A stretch of DNA of 8,619 bases from JBAXLO01 sp037134755 (GCA_037134755.1 JBAXLO010000201.1:1-8619), one strand, 5' to 3'. Shown: positions 1 through 8,429, numbered from the stretch's first letter. The notes: a model not told the origin generated them from the letters alone. Translations and numbers: made by a program.

Positions 1-1
1 C

Positions 2-3000
2 ATAATAAATCCTGAAATATATCAAGCACAACCTACAAATTTAACATTAACTCCTTATTTTAGTACAGTTACAGGTAGTTTTACGGCTTCCGAAACTGCA
101 GATCATTATCTGATAGTAAGAAGTTCGTCCGGTATTTTAGGTGCATCACCTCTTAAAGGGACTATATACACTGCCGGCAATACAATAGGAGATGGTGTTG
201 TGGTAGCTTATCAGGTAGGAACCTCTTTTATAGATACAAATCTGAGCAAAGGTACACATTATTACTATATTTTTGCTGCGGACACATTATACTGTACGCA
301 TAATTATTTAACTTCTTTGCCACTTACTGCCAGTGTTAACCTTAATTGTGGCATACCTGACGCCCAACCAAGCAATCTTAATTTAACAAGTAATAATACT
401 ACTGTTAGTGGCTCATTTACAGCTTCTGCAAGTGCCGATCATTATCTGATAGTAAGGAGTACGATAGACCCTCTTACAGAAAACCCAACAAATGGAACTA
501 CCTATACTTCCGGTAATTCACTTGGAAATGGCACAGTAATTGCTTATCAAACAGGTACAACATTTGCAGACTCTAATATTATTATGGGAACATTATATTA
601 TTATTTTGTGTTTGCAGCTAACTGTACTAGCTCACCTCAATATTTAACAACAAATCCTACAAAGCACAATACTGGAGCTTGTCTAATATCATGGAATTAT
701 AATTTAGGTAGTTATTATAATAATGGATGTTTTGCTTCATCAATTCCAAATTCATGTGAATTGAATAGAGTTTGTCAAAATGACACATTTAGGGTTGAAA
801 TAACAGGTGATTATATATTTTATGATTCACTAACATCACATTATCAATATGTTTTTACTAGTGAATCTTCAGCATCAATTTTTTACACCTACCCTTCAAC
901 ACCTCAATTATGTTATAACTATGGACTCCCAATAAATATAGCTATACCTATTGCAGGTAAATATTATGTAAAACTGAAGGTTTGGGATAGTATTGGAAAC
1001 TTAACTATTCCTATAGGAGGTGATTCTGAAACCTATATTACTGTAATTAACAATCATCCAAATTCAGATATTTTAAAAATACCAAAGGATACAACAGTTT
1101 GTGTGCGGTCTCATATACTATTGACACCTATGATTAATTTATCAGATATTACTGTACATTGGCAATTTAACTGGGGAGGATTAGATGTTTTTGCTTCTGG
1201 GACTTATCCTAATTTACAATATAAAACTTATTGTTTGTGTCCGGGTACTTATAATTTATGGGCATTAGTAGATAGTGGATGTGGATCTTCTGATACTACT
1301 CATTATACTTTAAAAGTCTCAATTAATCCAGATATTGAAATTGTTGAAACTGCTTGTTCACAAATTAGTTTTCAAGGAATTTCTAAATGTATTGACTCAA
1401 CTGATGTCTTACAATTAAGTTTTTGTACTTTGCATTGGGACTTTGGGGATGGACAATCTTCAAATTTACAAAATCCAATACATCTCTATTCAGATACAGG
1501 CACATATACAGTGACATTTTCAATAATTTATAATGATACTATTTATGGTCATTGTCAGGCAACTGAAACAGTAACTAAGATTATAACTATTTCACCACCA
1601 CCTACACCTCCAATTATTGCTGGGCATAATAATAATTGTGATGAATTTGAAATACCTGCTGTTAGTTCTAATTACTATGTGTCTAACACAACTTATAGTT
1701 CCTATCATTGGTCAGCAACTTATGGTAATATTATTGGTTTATCTTCTTCACCTACAGTATATATTAAGTGGGATACGACTATAACCAACTCAAATCCCGG
1801 TGTAGTAAAGGTAATAGTACAAAATGGGAATGGATGTAGCGATTCTGCTTCTTATAATGTTTATGCTTGTTGTGATTCTGCTTGCGTAATTTCAAAATCA
1901 CTAGGTCCCTGCGTATTACATGATACTGTAATAAATAGTAATAATTTAAACCTAATAAATAATGATTGTCTTAGTATAATAAATGGTACACTAACATTTG
2001 ACTGTGATGATACATTATACGGTAAATATTTATGTATGGGTCCTTATGCAAAAATTGTTGTTAATACAGGTCATAAACTTACAATTATAAATTCAAATAT
2101 TCATTCAAGTTGTGGATATATGTGGGATGGTATTTATGTTAATGATGGAAGTACTACCTTAGATATACAGAATGGCACTAATATTAATGATGCTATTAAT
2201 GGGCTGGTCTCAAGTAATGGTGGGATTATTAAACTACATAGTACTGTTGATCCGAGTGATCCGAATTACATTTACTCTAACGTAAATATGACTAATAATT
2301 ACTATAATGTTCAAATAAATAACGCTGCTACTGCCCCTTATCCTGGTTTTATTAAAAATACAGTATTTAATGGAGATACTTTATTGCCTTATGCTCCTTT
2401 TATTAATTATAAAACTTTTTCGGGAGTTGAGTGTAGAAATATAACTAATATCACCATTGGTGATTATAATTTATCGAGTTATAAAAATATTTTTAATACT
2501 ATGCAATATGGTATTCATGCTTTAAATTCAAATATTAATGTTTATAATAATGAATTTAATTCTATTTTTATTCCCGAATTATTACTCGAACTTCCTACAC
2601 ATCCTTACAATCCAAACCCTATTCCTATTACTATTCCTAGTTATCCTGAAGGAGCTGTTTATGCAATAAGTACAGCAAAAATATATCATCCAAATGTTTT
2701 AACAGTAGGGGGAGATAGCCTGAAACAAAACTTTTTTAATAATTGTATTACCGGTATCTACTCTAATAGATATGTAAATAATCTAACTAAAAATCATATT
2801 AAAGATTGCTATAATGGAATAAGTTTGGTTGATATAATTCCTGATACTACTTCGTTGTTTAATCAGAATATCGTTGTAACTTACCCTACAAATATTAATG
2901 ATAATAATATTTACACTTCAGCTTCTTATACAGTTACTTCAGGAAAAGGTATTTCCATTAGGAATACACGTACTCCATTGTTCGGATATAATTGTTATAT

Positions 3001-4483
3001 TAAAGGAAACAGCATTGTAGGCAAACAAACAGGTATATCATTGATTAATATAAACTCAACTACATCTACATCTTCAACTGTTTATAATAATGCTATACTC
3101 AATAATGTTAACGGACCTAATGAGCCGGAAGTATCATCAATGCACAATCAATGCGGAATATATGCAGCAAATTGTGCAAGGATTAATATCTCCAATAATA
3201 ATATTAAGAGAAGTTTTCCGGTTGTAGATAATAATAACGACTATAATAACATAAAGGGTATTTGGATTGAAAGTGGTAGCTTAAGTGCCAATGTGTTTGA
3301 AAATTATTTAACCAATATGGGGAATGGTATTTATACGTATGGAGGGCTAACTAATACCCAGTTTAATTGTAATACTTTAGATCATAACTATTATGGGTTT
3401 AGGTTTGCGGGAGCATCCAGCATATCCAATCAGGGACAAACTGGTACTGGGGCTTATAATCCATGCAATAAATGGCCTGATATTATTCCAACATCATCAC
3501 CTCATAATAGAATGTATGAAGATGATTTCCCAATTGGCTTAAATTCAGGTTTTACATACTATTATGATTATAGTGCAGATCAGAAATATAACCCTAATCC
3601 AATGCATAATCTTTTCTTAAGTATTTCAACTCAAAACAATCCGAGTGGCAATTGTTTATGTGTAGAGAATGATACTGTAATTTATGTTGGTACTAATGGT
3701 CCAATTAATGATGCAAGGACACGTGAAATGGCATTGGGTAAAATAGCAAGGAATGAATTGGTGTTTGATACACTTCAATCTGAATATACGGCTATGACAC
3801 GTGAGTATGCTTATAGATTGCTGGCTAATGATACGAGTATAATATATATGGGCGATACGAGTGATTATGTGTATCTGGCATTTTATAATAGCATGTTATC
3901 ATCAGATGCGGCTCATTATATGAATGCTTTAGCTGCAATGGATACAAATGATCTGGCAACTGTACAAAGTGAACTAAATTTGATTGCTGACACCAATGCT
4001 ATCAATCATAATCGCATAATAGTTGGGACTATTTATTTGAACACCTGGGCTCAGAATAATTATGATTTAACAAAAGACCAAAGTGGTGTTTTGTATGACA
4101 TCGCTTATCTTGACCCTAATACTAACGGTGATGCTGTATATACTGCACGAGTAATGTTGAACATAGATCCTAATGATACTGATTTAAAATCTGCTATATA
4201 TATTCAAAAGCCTAATAAGGAAGTTAAACCTAATGCAGTGCATATTTATCCTAATCCGACAAAGGAAACAGTTACTATTTCATTTGATCAGGCAATATCC
4301 GATGAAGGACTTGTTGAAATCTGGAATATAATGGGTAATAAATTAATTACAAATTATATTTCAAAATCTACCGTTCTACAAAAAGTTAATGTAAGTAGTT
4401 TAACATCCGGCATCTACTTCTATATTATAAAAGTGAATGCTGATAAATTTTCATCAGGCAAACTCATTATTTTAAACAAATAA
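2..4483 (+). CDS. Giant multidomain T9SS cargo protein (FN3, PKD, parallel beta-helix), 5' end missing
   Basis: The frame is open from the first complete codon of the window, so the true start lies upstream. The GTG at 200 is internal to a repeat and is not a start. About 1493 residues are visible. In order: two FN3-like repeats (residues about 8-116 and 120-227); Cys-containing Ig/PKD-like domains (about 228-445); a clear PKD domain with WDFGDG at 479-484 followed by a 'DTGTYTVTF' strand; a PKD-like domain (about 531-625); a long Asn/Tyr/Ile-rich right-handed parallel beta-helix region (about 627-1146) starting with a 'GYMWDGIYV' rung typical of Bacteroidota cargo; a helical segment (about 1236-1396); and a type A sorting domain from 'HIYPNP' (about 1412) to the end. 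Such proteins are exported by Sec, then cross the outer membrane by T9SS. The signal peptide is off-window. I see no glycosidase or lyase catalytic motif, so a structural, adhesive or glycan-binding role is more likely than an enzyme, but this is inference. A perfect terminator hairpin follows. Confidence 0.9.
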   Translation: MINPEIYQAQPTNLTLTPYFSTVTGSFTASETADHYLIVRSSSGILGASPLKGTIYTAGNTIGDGVVVAYQVGTSFIDTNLSKGTHYYYIFAADTLYCTHNYLTSLPLTASVNLNCGIPDAQPSNLNLTSNNTTVSGSFTASASADHYLIVRSTIDPLTENPTNGTTYTSGNSLGNGTVIAYQTGTTFADSNIIMGTLYYYFVFAANCTSSPQYLTTNPTKHNTGACLISWNYNLGSYYNNGCFASSIPNSCELNRVCQNDTFRVEITGDYIFYDSLTSHYQYVFTSESSASIFYTYPSTPQLCYNYGLPINIAIPIAGKYYVKLKVWDSIGNLTIPIGGDSETYITVINNHPNSDILKIPKDTTVCVRSHILLTPMINLSDITVHWQFNWGGLDVFASGTYPNLQYKTYCLCPGTYNLWALVDSGCGSSDTTHYTLKVSINPDIEIVETACSQISFQGISKCIDSTDVLQLSFCTLHWDFGDGQSSNLQNPIHLYSDTGTYTVTFSIIYNDTIYGHCQATETVTKIITISPPPTPPIIAGHNNNCDEFEIPAVSSNYYVSNTTYSSYHWSATYGNIIGLSSSPTVYIKWDTTITNSNPGVVKVIVQNGNGCSDSASYNVYACCDSACVISKSLGPCVLHDTVINSNNLNLINNDCLSIINGTLTFDCDDTLYGKYLCMGPYAKIVVNTGHKLTIINSNIHSSCGYMWDGIYVNDGSTTLDIQNGTNINDAINGLVSSNGGIIKLHSTVDPSDPNYIYSNVNMTNNYYNVQINNAATAPYPGFIKNTVFNGDTLLPYAPFINYKTFSGVECRNITNITIGDYNLSSYKNIFNTMQYGIHALNSNINVYNNEFNSIFIPELLLELPTHPYNPNPIPITIPSYPEGAVYAISTAKIYHPNVLTVGGDSLKQNFFNNCITGIYSNRYVNNLTKNHIKDCYNGISLVDIIPDTTSLFNQNIVVTYPTNINDNNIYTSASYTVTSGKGISIRNTRTPLFGYNCYIKGNSIVGKQTGISLININSTTSTSSTVYNNAILNNVNGPNEPEVSSMHNQCGIYAANCARINISNNNIKRSFPVVDNNNDYNNIKGIWIESGSLSANVFENYLTNMGNGIYTYGGLTNTQFNCNTLDHNYYGFRFAGASSISNQGQTGTGAYNPCNKWPDIIPTSSPHNRMYEDDFPIGLNSGFTYYYDYSADQKYNPNPMHNLFLSISTQNNPSGNCLCVENDTVIYVGTNGPINDARTREMALGKIARNELVFDTLQSEYTAMTREYAYRLLANDTSIIYMGDTSDYVYLAFYNSMLSSDAAHYMNALAAMDTNDLATVQSELNLIADTNAINHNRIIVGTIYLNTWAQNNYDLTKDQSGVLYDIAYLDPNTNGDAVYTARVMLNIDPNDTDLKSAIYIQKPNKEVKPNAVHIYPNPTKETVTISFDQAISDEGLVEIWNIMGNKLITNYISKSTVLQKVNVSSLTSGIYFYIIKVNADKFSSGKLIILNK
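23..682 (+). repeat. Two tandem FN3-like coding repeats (about 111 codons each)
   Basis: Copy 1 runs from about 23 to 349 and copy 2 from about 359 to 682, offset by 336 nt. Both encode 'AQP(T/S)NL.LT', then 'GSFTAS..ADHYLIVRS', 'G(T)..YT.GN..G.G.V.AYQ.GT.F.D.N', 'GT.YYY.FAA' and a final Cys. Twenty bases are identical between 101-120 and 437-456, which points to fairly recent duplication or purifying selection at this strand. The window begins just before copy 1, so more copies may lie upstream. The fold assignment as FN3-like rests on length and strand pattern only. Confidence 0.8.
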
Positions 4484-4494
4484 TACAACCTTTT

Positions 4495-4534
4495 TAAGTA
4501 AATCCTGTCTATGTGACAGGATTTACTTATTTTT
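4495..4534 (+). terminator. Rho-independent terminator after the giant cargo gene
   Basis: A perfect 15-bp stem (4495-4509 with 4515-4529) closes a 5-nt loop (TATGT) and is followed by five T residues (4530-4534). It lies 11 nt after the stop codon. Its 3' end is only 9 nt from the next ATG, so termination and the start of the next gene almost overlap. Confidence 0.85.
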
Positions 4535-4535
4535 G
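4528..4535 (+). promoter_or_regulatory. Possible Bacteroidota -7 element (TAnnTTTG) inside the terminator tail
   Basis: TATTTTTG matches the Bacteroidota primary sigma -7 consensus TAnnTTTG at every fixed position. Transcription would start around 4540-4544, giving a leaderless or nearly leaderless mRNA for the gene at 4544. No clear -33 TTTG/TTG element is present at the usual spacing, because that region is the terminator stem and loop. A T-rich terminator tail can produce this match by chance, so the call is weak. Confidence 0.25.
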
Positions 4536-4543
4536 TATTCGAT

Positions 4544-5692
4544 ATGGTATATTTAAAAAACATATTCTTTTTTCTTTTACTAATTCTTGTATTAAATATA
4601 CAAGGACAGCAAATATTATCTCCTAATCTAATTAATAATCCTTCTTTTGAACAATATGATACTTGCCCATATAATGAAGGTCAATTGCATTATGCAAATT
4701 ATTGGTGGGGATTAAGTACAGATTATTATAATATTTGTGCAACCTCTGGTGGTGCTTCAGTTCCATTAAATTTTGTCGGATTTCAATATGGACATACAGG
4801 AAATGCCTATGCTGGTGCTTGTATTTATGATGGTACTTCAAGAAAGTATAGAGAAACAATAAAAACAATACTATTTGATACATTAATCGCAAATAAAAGA
4901 TATTGTAATAATTTCTATGTATCTCTTGCGGAAGTTTCATATCAATCAGTGTATTCATATTATGTATTATTAGATACAATAGGTATGTTTTTTACAAGAA
5001 ATACAGTCCAAGATACTGTTCTCCCAATTTTAAGCAATGGAATAAAAGTTCAAAATAGTATTTTAAATATAGATACTATAAATTGGTTAAAGATTTCAAA
5101 TAGTTTTATTGCAAATGGTGGAGAACAATATTTAGCAATAGGTAATTTTGAGAATAATATTAACTATCCAACTGGTCAATCAGGTTTAACTTATGTTTAT
5201 GTAGATGATGTTTCGGTATGTGAGTGTAGTTTTAAGTTTAGCTTAGGTAATGATACCACTTTATGCTTAGGGCAAAGCCTTATATTAAACCCTAATATGC
5301 CTAATGCCACTTATACATGGCAGGATGGGAGTCATGATTCAACATTTAAAGTTATGCAAGCTGGCACTTATTGGGTTAGTGCATACTTTGCAGATTATAA
5401 TATAACAATATCGGATACTATAAAAGTAGCTTATATTAATTGTGATACTATTGATACTAATGATAATATAATATCCATTTATCCTAATCCTGCAACTGAT
5501 AATCTTACCATAGAAACAAACTTTAATGAAGAACATAGATTAGAAATAATTAATCTTCTCGGGCAAACCATTTATACAACTTATATAGGTAGGAAGAGTA
5601 TAATTAATACTTCAAATTACTCTTGTGGGCTTTATATTCTAAAAATATATACAGATAAAGAAATTATAGTGAGGAAGTTTGTGAAAGAGTAA
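4544..5692 (+). CDS. Secreted T9SS cargo with N-terminal jelly-roll-like domain, Ig-like domain and sorting domain
   Basis: The 382-residue protein starts with a classic signal peptide (basic Lys5, hydrophobic core about 8-17, cleavage likely near GQQ at 21-23; no lipobox Cys). Residues about 25-228 resemble the 'NLI.NPSFE.Y..CP' domain found in many Bacteroidota exported proteins: 'NNPSFEQYDTCP', a Trp pair near 'NYWWGLS', 'VP.NF.G.Q..HTGNAYAG', 'YRE.I', ending in 'VYVDDVSVCEC'. This looks like a CBM-type beta-sandwich that may bind glycans. Residues about 230-300 form an Ig/PKD-like domain opening with 'LGNDTTLC'. The sorting domain runs from 'IYPNPATDN' (about 312) to the final 'VRKFVKE' and differs from those of the two downstream genes. 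The ATG at 4544 is supported by the signal peptide directly after it. No Shine-Dalgarno site is visible, as is usual in Bacteroidota. Substrate and exact role are unknown. Confidence 0.9.
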   Translation: MVYLKNIFFFLLLILVLNIQGQQILSPNLINNPSFEQYDTCPYNEGQLHYANYWWGLSTDYYNICATSGGASVPLNFVGFQYGHTGNAYAGACIYDGTSRKYRETIKTILFDTLIANKRYCNNFYVSLAEVSYQSVYSYYVLLDTIGMFFTRNTVQDTVLPILSNGIKVQNSILNIDTINWLKISNSFIANGGEQYLAIGNFENNINYPTGQSGLTYVYVDDVSVCECSFKFSLGNDTTLCLGQSLILNPNMPNATYTWQDGSHDSTFKVMQAGTYWVSAYFADYNITISDTIKVAYINCDTIDTNDNIISIYPNPATDNLTIETNFNEEHRLEIINLLGQTIYTTYIGRKSIINTSNYSCGLYILKIYTDKEIIVRKFVKE

Positions 5693-5693
5693 G

Positions 5694-5735
5694 ACCTCTA
5701 TCTGTATCTTTCCTCTAATAGGAGATAAAAAAGGT
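5694..5735 (+). other. Imperfect intergenic hairpin, possibly a weak or decayed terminator
   Basis: The inner stem pairs 5705-5709 with 5723-5727 and 5712-5714 with 5720-5722, with a 2-nt bulge and loop CTAAT. An outer ACCT (5694-5697) can pair with AGGT (5732-5735) across an unpaired interior. There is no T-tract on the plus strand. It sits directly after the stop at 5692, where the neighbouring gaps have strong hairpins, so it may be a degenerate equivalent. Confidence 0.3.
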
Positions 5736-5750
5736 AAAAATACAATTCAA

Positions 5751-6860
5751 ATGAATTCTGCAAAATTGATACATGATATATGGGTTGACGGTGGCAATAC
5801 AGAAGGTTTGCTTCAGAAAGTAAAATATGCCTATCCATGGAATACTTATGAATTGTATGCTGATCTGTTAAGTAAATCTCCTTATCTGTCCAATTCTGTT
5901 TTGATAGCAGCAATTGATAATACAGAAGCATTGCCTGATGAACTGCTTGCTGTAGTATTAGAAACAAATCCTCAATTTCTACGTTCAATCAAAGTAATGG
6001 ATGAATTGTTGAAAAATAGGGAACAATTTTCAGAAGAAATGTTAGATGAAATCAAATATATGGTTTCCGATTCTATTTCACCTTTAGAGAACATGGTAGC
6101 TGATGTATCGTATTATACAAGCCAGCGTAAAACTTACGTTGACATGCTTAAACAATACTATATTGCCGATACAACAGGAACCTGTTTGGATAGCCTCATT
6201 GTCTTACTATCCGGTGAGTCGGATATTAATTCAGCTTATGAACTGGCTTATGCCTATATATCAAAAAATGATCAGCAGAGTGTATCAAATGTAATGTCGG
6301 CAATAGAGCAAATAATAGATCCTAATGATAGTACTGAAATGAATAAATATGATATGATGAGTTATATGATTCCTATTATCTATAATCTAGAAAATAGTAT
6401 TGAGACTATTGACAGCCTGAATGTGGATGAGCAAAGTTTTGTTTATAGCCTTGCAGAAAGTAATGACGATTTGCCCGGTATGCTGGCAAAAGCTATACGA
6501 TTGCAAATTGATACAAGTTATCATTACTACGAGCCGATTTATCCGGCAGATAGCCAGCAAATGCGGACTAAAGCTGTTAAAAAAGTAAATAAGCCAAAGA
6601 GCACTACGGAAACATTTAGTGTTCACCCTAATCCTGCTAAGGGCTATGTAATTGTAGATTACAGAAACAATACTCCAACAAAAGAGATTTTGCTTGTGAT
6701 AACAGATATGCAGGGTCGTTTGCAAAAGAAAATGTTATTGAATGTTAAATTTTCGCAAAATCTGGTAGATGTACATAATTTTGTTAATGGTATGTATAAT
6801 TTTACTATCTTTGTGGACGGAAAACAAAAAGCAAGTAGCAAAATAGTGATACAAAATTAA
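5751..6860 (+). CDS. Signal-less helical protein with T9SS sorting domain, likely 5'-truncated remnant of a larger cargo gene
   Basis: The 369-residue product has no signal peptide or N-terminal hydrophobic stretch, yet ends in a full T9SS type A sorting domain ('HPNPAKGYVIVDY', PNP at residue 293, through 'KIVIQN'). Residues about 1-275 are helical and acidic, with repeat-like turns such as 'LLSKSPYLSNSVLIAAID' and 'LPDELLAVVLETNP'. From memory, this pattern sits between the beta-helix and the sorting domain in large Bacteroidota cargo proteins. Its distal part ('DPNDSTE...DEQSFVYSLAE...AIRLQID') loosely resembles the helical segment of the giant gene at 2-4483. The frame is open back to 5685 without ATG, GTG or TTG, so 5751 is the only reasonable start and nothing upstream supplies an export signal. 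Without one the sorting domain could not reach T9SS. I infer a recombination remnant or 3' cassette. A cytoplasmic protein is possible but would leave the sorting domain unexplained. Confidence 0.75.
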   Translation: MNSAKLIHDIWVDGGNTEGLLQKVKYAYPWNTYELYADLLSKSPYLSNSVLIAAIDNTEALPDELLAVVLETNPQFLRSIKVMDELLKNREQFSEEMLDEIKYMVSDSISPLENMVADVSYYTSQRKTYVDMLKQYYIADTTGTCLDSLIVLLSGESDINSAYELAYAYISKNDQQSVSNVMSAIEQIIDPNDSTEMNKYDMMSYMIPIIYNLENSIETIDSLNVDEQSFVYSLAESNDDLPGMLAKAIRLQIDTSYHYYEPIYPADSQQMRTKAVKKVNKPKSTTETFSVHPNPAKGYVIVDYRNNTPTKEILLVITDMQGRLQKKMLLNVKFSQNLVDVHNFVNGMYNFTIFVDGKQKASSKIVIQN

Positions 6861-6905
6861 TTAATAATAAATTAAGGAGAACTCCTTGTAAAAGGAGCTC
6901 TCCTT
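6627..6905 (+). repeat. Direct repeat copy A: sorting-domain coding end plus downstream hairpin
   Basis: From the PNP codons to the stop this copy is 234 nt, matching 8196-8429 without net indel at an offset of 1569 nt. The encoded 77 residues are identical at 61 positions by my hand count (about 79%). Differences cluster in one central stretch (about 6735-6770) and a short stretch after 'VDY'. The similarity continues past the stop into the AAGGAGAACTCC hairpin. Confidence 0.85.
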
Positions 6906-6906
6906 A
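6873..6906 (+). terminator. Intergenic hairpin with AAGGAG arms, terminator-like
   Basis: Positions 6873-6887 pair with 6892-6906 through 15 positions with one A-C mismatch (6881/6898) and a GTAA loop. Each arm is itself an inverted repeat (AAGGAG-AA-CTCCTT and AAGGAG-CT-CTCCTT), so two small hairpins could form instead. Only two T residues end the stem and ATAATAAT follows, so intrinsic termination would be weak. The next ATG is 14 nt downstream. The AAGGAG cores look like Shine-Dalgarno sequences, but they are paired and too far from the ATG to act as normal sites. Confidence 0.6.
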
Positions 6907-6920
6907 TAATAATATAGAAA

Positions 6921-8429
6921 ATGAAAATACTCAAACAATTTATAATAATCGTTTTATTATTCCTTTTACATTTTACTGCATTAAGCCAACAACAAATAGT
7001 CTTTAATAAGTTATATAATCCTAACAATACAACATCAGAAGGGGCTGCAATATTAACTAAAGGAAGTGGATATGTAGTACAGGGTGCTGAATGGGATGCT
7101 AATTACCACATATCACTGTTATTTTCTGAATTGGATTCAATTGGGAATCAAGTTAAAGTTGTGCGATTTTTAAATGATACCACATATTATGGTAGTGGCT
7201 ATGGTTCTATGACACATACAGAAGATGGTGGATATTGCTTTGCAGGCGATATAATATACTCAATAAAGAAGCTATATTATATGATACGTTTTAATAAAGA
7301 TTTGGATACTTTATGGACGAGAACGATTGAACATGATACTAACTGGCAATGTATAACACAGGTTTGCGAAACTTCAGATCATGGATTTGTTTTGGTAGGT
7401 GAAAAAGATGTAAATTCAACTATTGCAAATGTGTTAATTGTTAAAACAGATGGTACGGGCAATAAATTATGGGAAAAGACAATCGCAACAGGAAACCAAA
7501 GCCGTGCATGGCAGGTAAGGGAAACTCCTGATAAAGGTTTATTGATTGAGGGTTACAGATATTCTGCCGCACTGGGGAAGGGATATCCTTTTATTTTAAA
7601 GACAGATAGTGCAGGTAATTTTATATGGGATAATTTCCCCAATTGCCCAATTTATAATGAAGGTGGCTCAATAGCTGTTACAAATGAAGGTGATTATTTA
7701 TTTGCTTATGGTTATGGATTATCATTAGGTGGTAATACTACTGATTATATGAATACAAAACTTAATATAATTAAATATAATTCAGGGGGTGGAGTAATAT
7801 GGAATCGTATATACGATACTGTTACAACTAATTTATCAGTTGGTAGAATTGACATATTACCTAATGGCGAATTTTATGTTTTAAGTCATGAAGTTGCTTT
7901 TACTATGATGAGTTTTCAATATGATGGAATATTAATGAAATTTAATGCCAATGGTGATAGTTTATGGAAACAAAGATATAGCTATACAGATATTGATTTT
8001 AGTGATAATGAGCTTTATGATGGTGTAACCACCAATGATGGTGGCTTTATAACTTGTGGTTATGTCGCTGCTAATCCCGGTATAGTGCAGCAAATATGGG
8101 TAGTTAAAACAGATAGTAATGGTTATGCTCCGGGAATGCATTTTTTAGGGATAAATGAGGTAAGTAAAGAAAATAAGGGAGATGTAAGAGTGTTTCCTAA
8201 TCCTGCTAAGGGTTATGTAATTGTTGATTATAAAACTAATACAAATGCAAAAGAAATTTTGCTGATTATAACCGATATGCAGGGTCGCTTGCAAAAGAAG
8301 CAATTCTTAAAAAATAATTCTACTCCAAATTTTGTAGATGTACATAATTTTATTAATGGAATGTATAATTTTACTATTTTTGTTGATGGAAAACAAAAAG
8401 CAACAAGCAAAATAGTAATACAAAATTAA
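6921..8429 (+). CDS. Secreted seven-repeat beta-propeller-like T9SS cargo protein
   Basis: The 502-residue protein starts with a signal peptide (Lys2/Lys5, hydrophobic core 7-20, cleavage near 'ALSQQQ' at 20-25), which fixes the ATG at 6921. Seven repeats share a turn-strand signature: GSGYVVQG (48), TEDGGYCFAGD (100), TSDHGFVLVGE (151), TPDKGLLIEGY (202), TNEGDYLFAYG (254), LPNGEFYVLS (313) and TNDGGFITCGY (371). Several are followed by 'KTD..GN.LW' or 'NGDSLW' strands. Seven such units about 50-60 residues apart fit a seven-bladed beta-propeller of the kind common in Bacteroidota exported proteins. The sorting domain starts at 'FPNPAKG' (PNP at 426) and ends 'KIVIQN'. Ligand and function are not visible; propellers here usually serve as binding or interaction platforms. 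There is no Shine-Dalgarno site or TAnnTTTG element in the 60-nt gap before it. The sorting domain is nearly the same as in the gene upstream, and the N-terminus resembles the gene downstream. Confidence 0.9.
   Translation: MKILKQFIIIVLLFLLHFTALSQQQIVFNKLYNPNNTTSEGAAILTKGSGYVVQGAEWDANYHISLLFSELDSIGNQVKVVRFLNDTTYYGSGYGSMTHTEDGGYCFAGDIIYSIKKLYYMIRFNKDLDTLWTRTIEHDTNWQCITQVCETSDHGFVLVGEKDVNSTIANVLIVKTDGTGNKLWEKTIATGNQSRAWQVRETPDKGLLIEGYRYSAALGKGYPFILKTDSAGNFIWDNFPNCPIYNEGGSIAVTNEGDYLFAYGYGLSLGGNTTDYMNTKLNIIKYNSGGGVIWNRIYDTVTTNLSVGRIDILPNGEFYVLSHEVAFTMMSFQYDGILMKFNANGDSLWKQRYSYTDIDFSDNELYDGVTTNDGGFITCGYVAANPGIVQQIWVVKTDSNGYAPGMHFLGINEVSKENKGDVRVFPNPAKGYVIVDYKTNTNAKEILLIITDMQGRLQKKQFLKNNSTPNFVDVHNFINGMYNFTIFVDGKQKATSKIVIQN

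Noticed and set aside
200..202. GTG as the start codon of the first gene
   Set aside because: The same frame is open and encodes the first half of an FN3-like repeat from position 2 onward, so this GTG is an internal Val codon.
4632..4979. Minus-strand open frame of 115 codons
   Set aside because: It is rich in His, Tyr and Leu as expected from the complement of an AT-rich coding region, and it overlaps a clear secreted-protein gene.
5678..5712. TTTG at 5678-5681 and TATCTTTC at 5705-5712 as a promoter for the 5751 gene
   Set aside because: The -7 element misses the final G, the spacer (23 nt) is at the long limit, and the element lies in a potential hairpin.
5720..5724. AGGAG as a ribosome binding site for the ATG at 5751
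   Set aside because: It is 26 nt from the start codon, far outside the usual distance, and part of it pairs in the local hairpin.
6659..8410. Two similar 60-codon minus-strand frames at 6659-6841 and 8228-8410
   Set aside because: They lie exactly antisense to the duplicated sorting domains. Their similarity follows from the conserved plus-strand coding sequence, and neither has a plausible start region or context.
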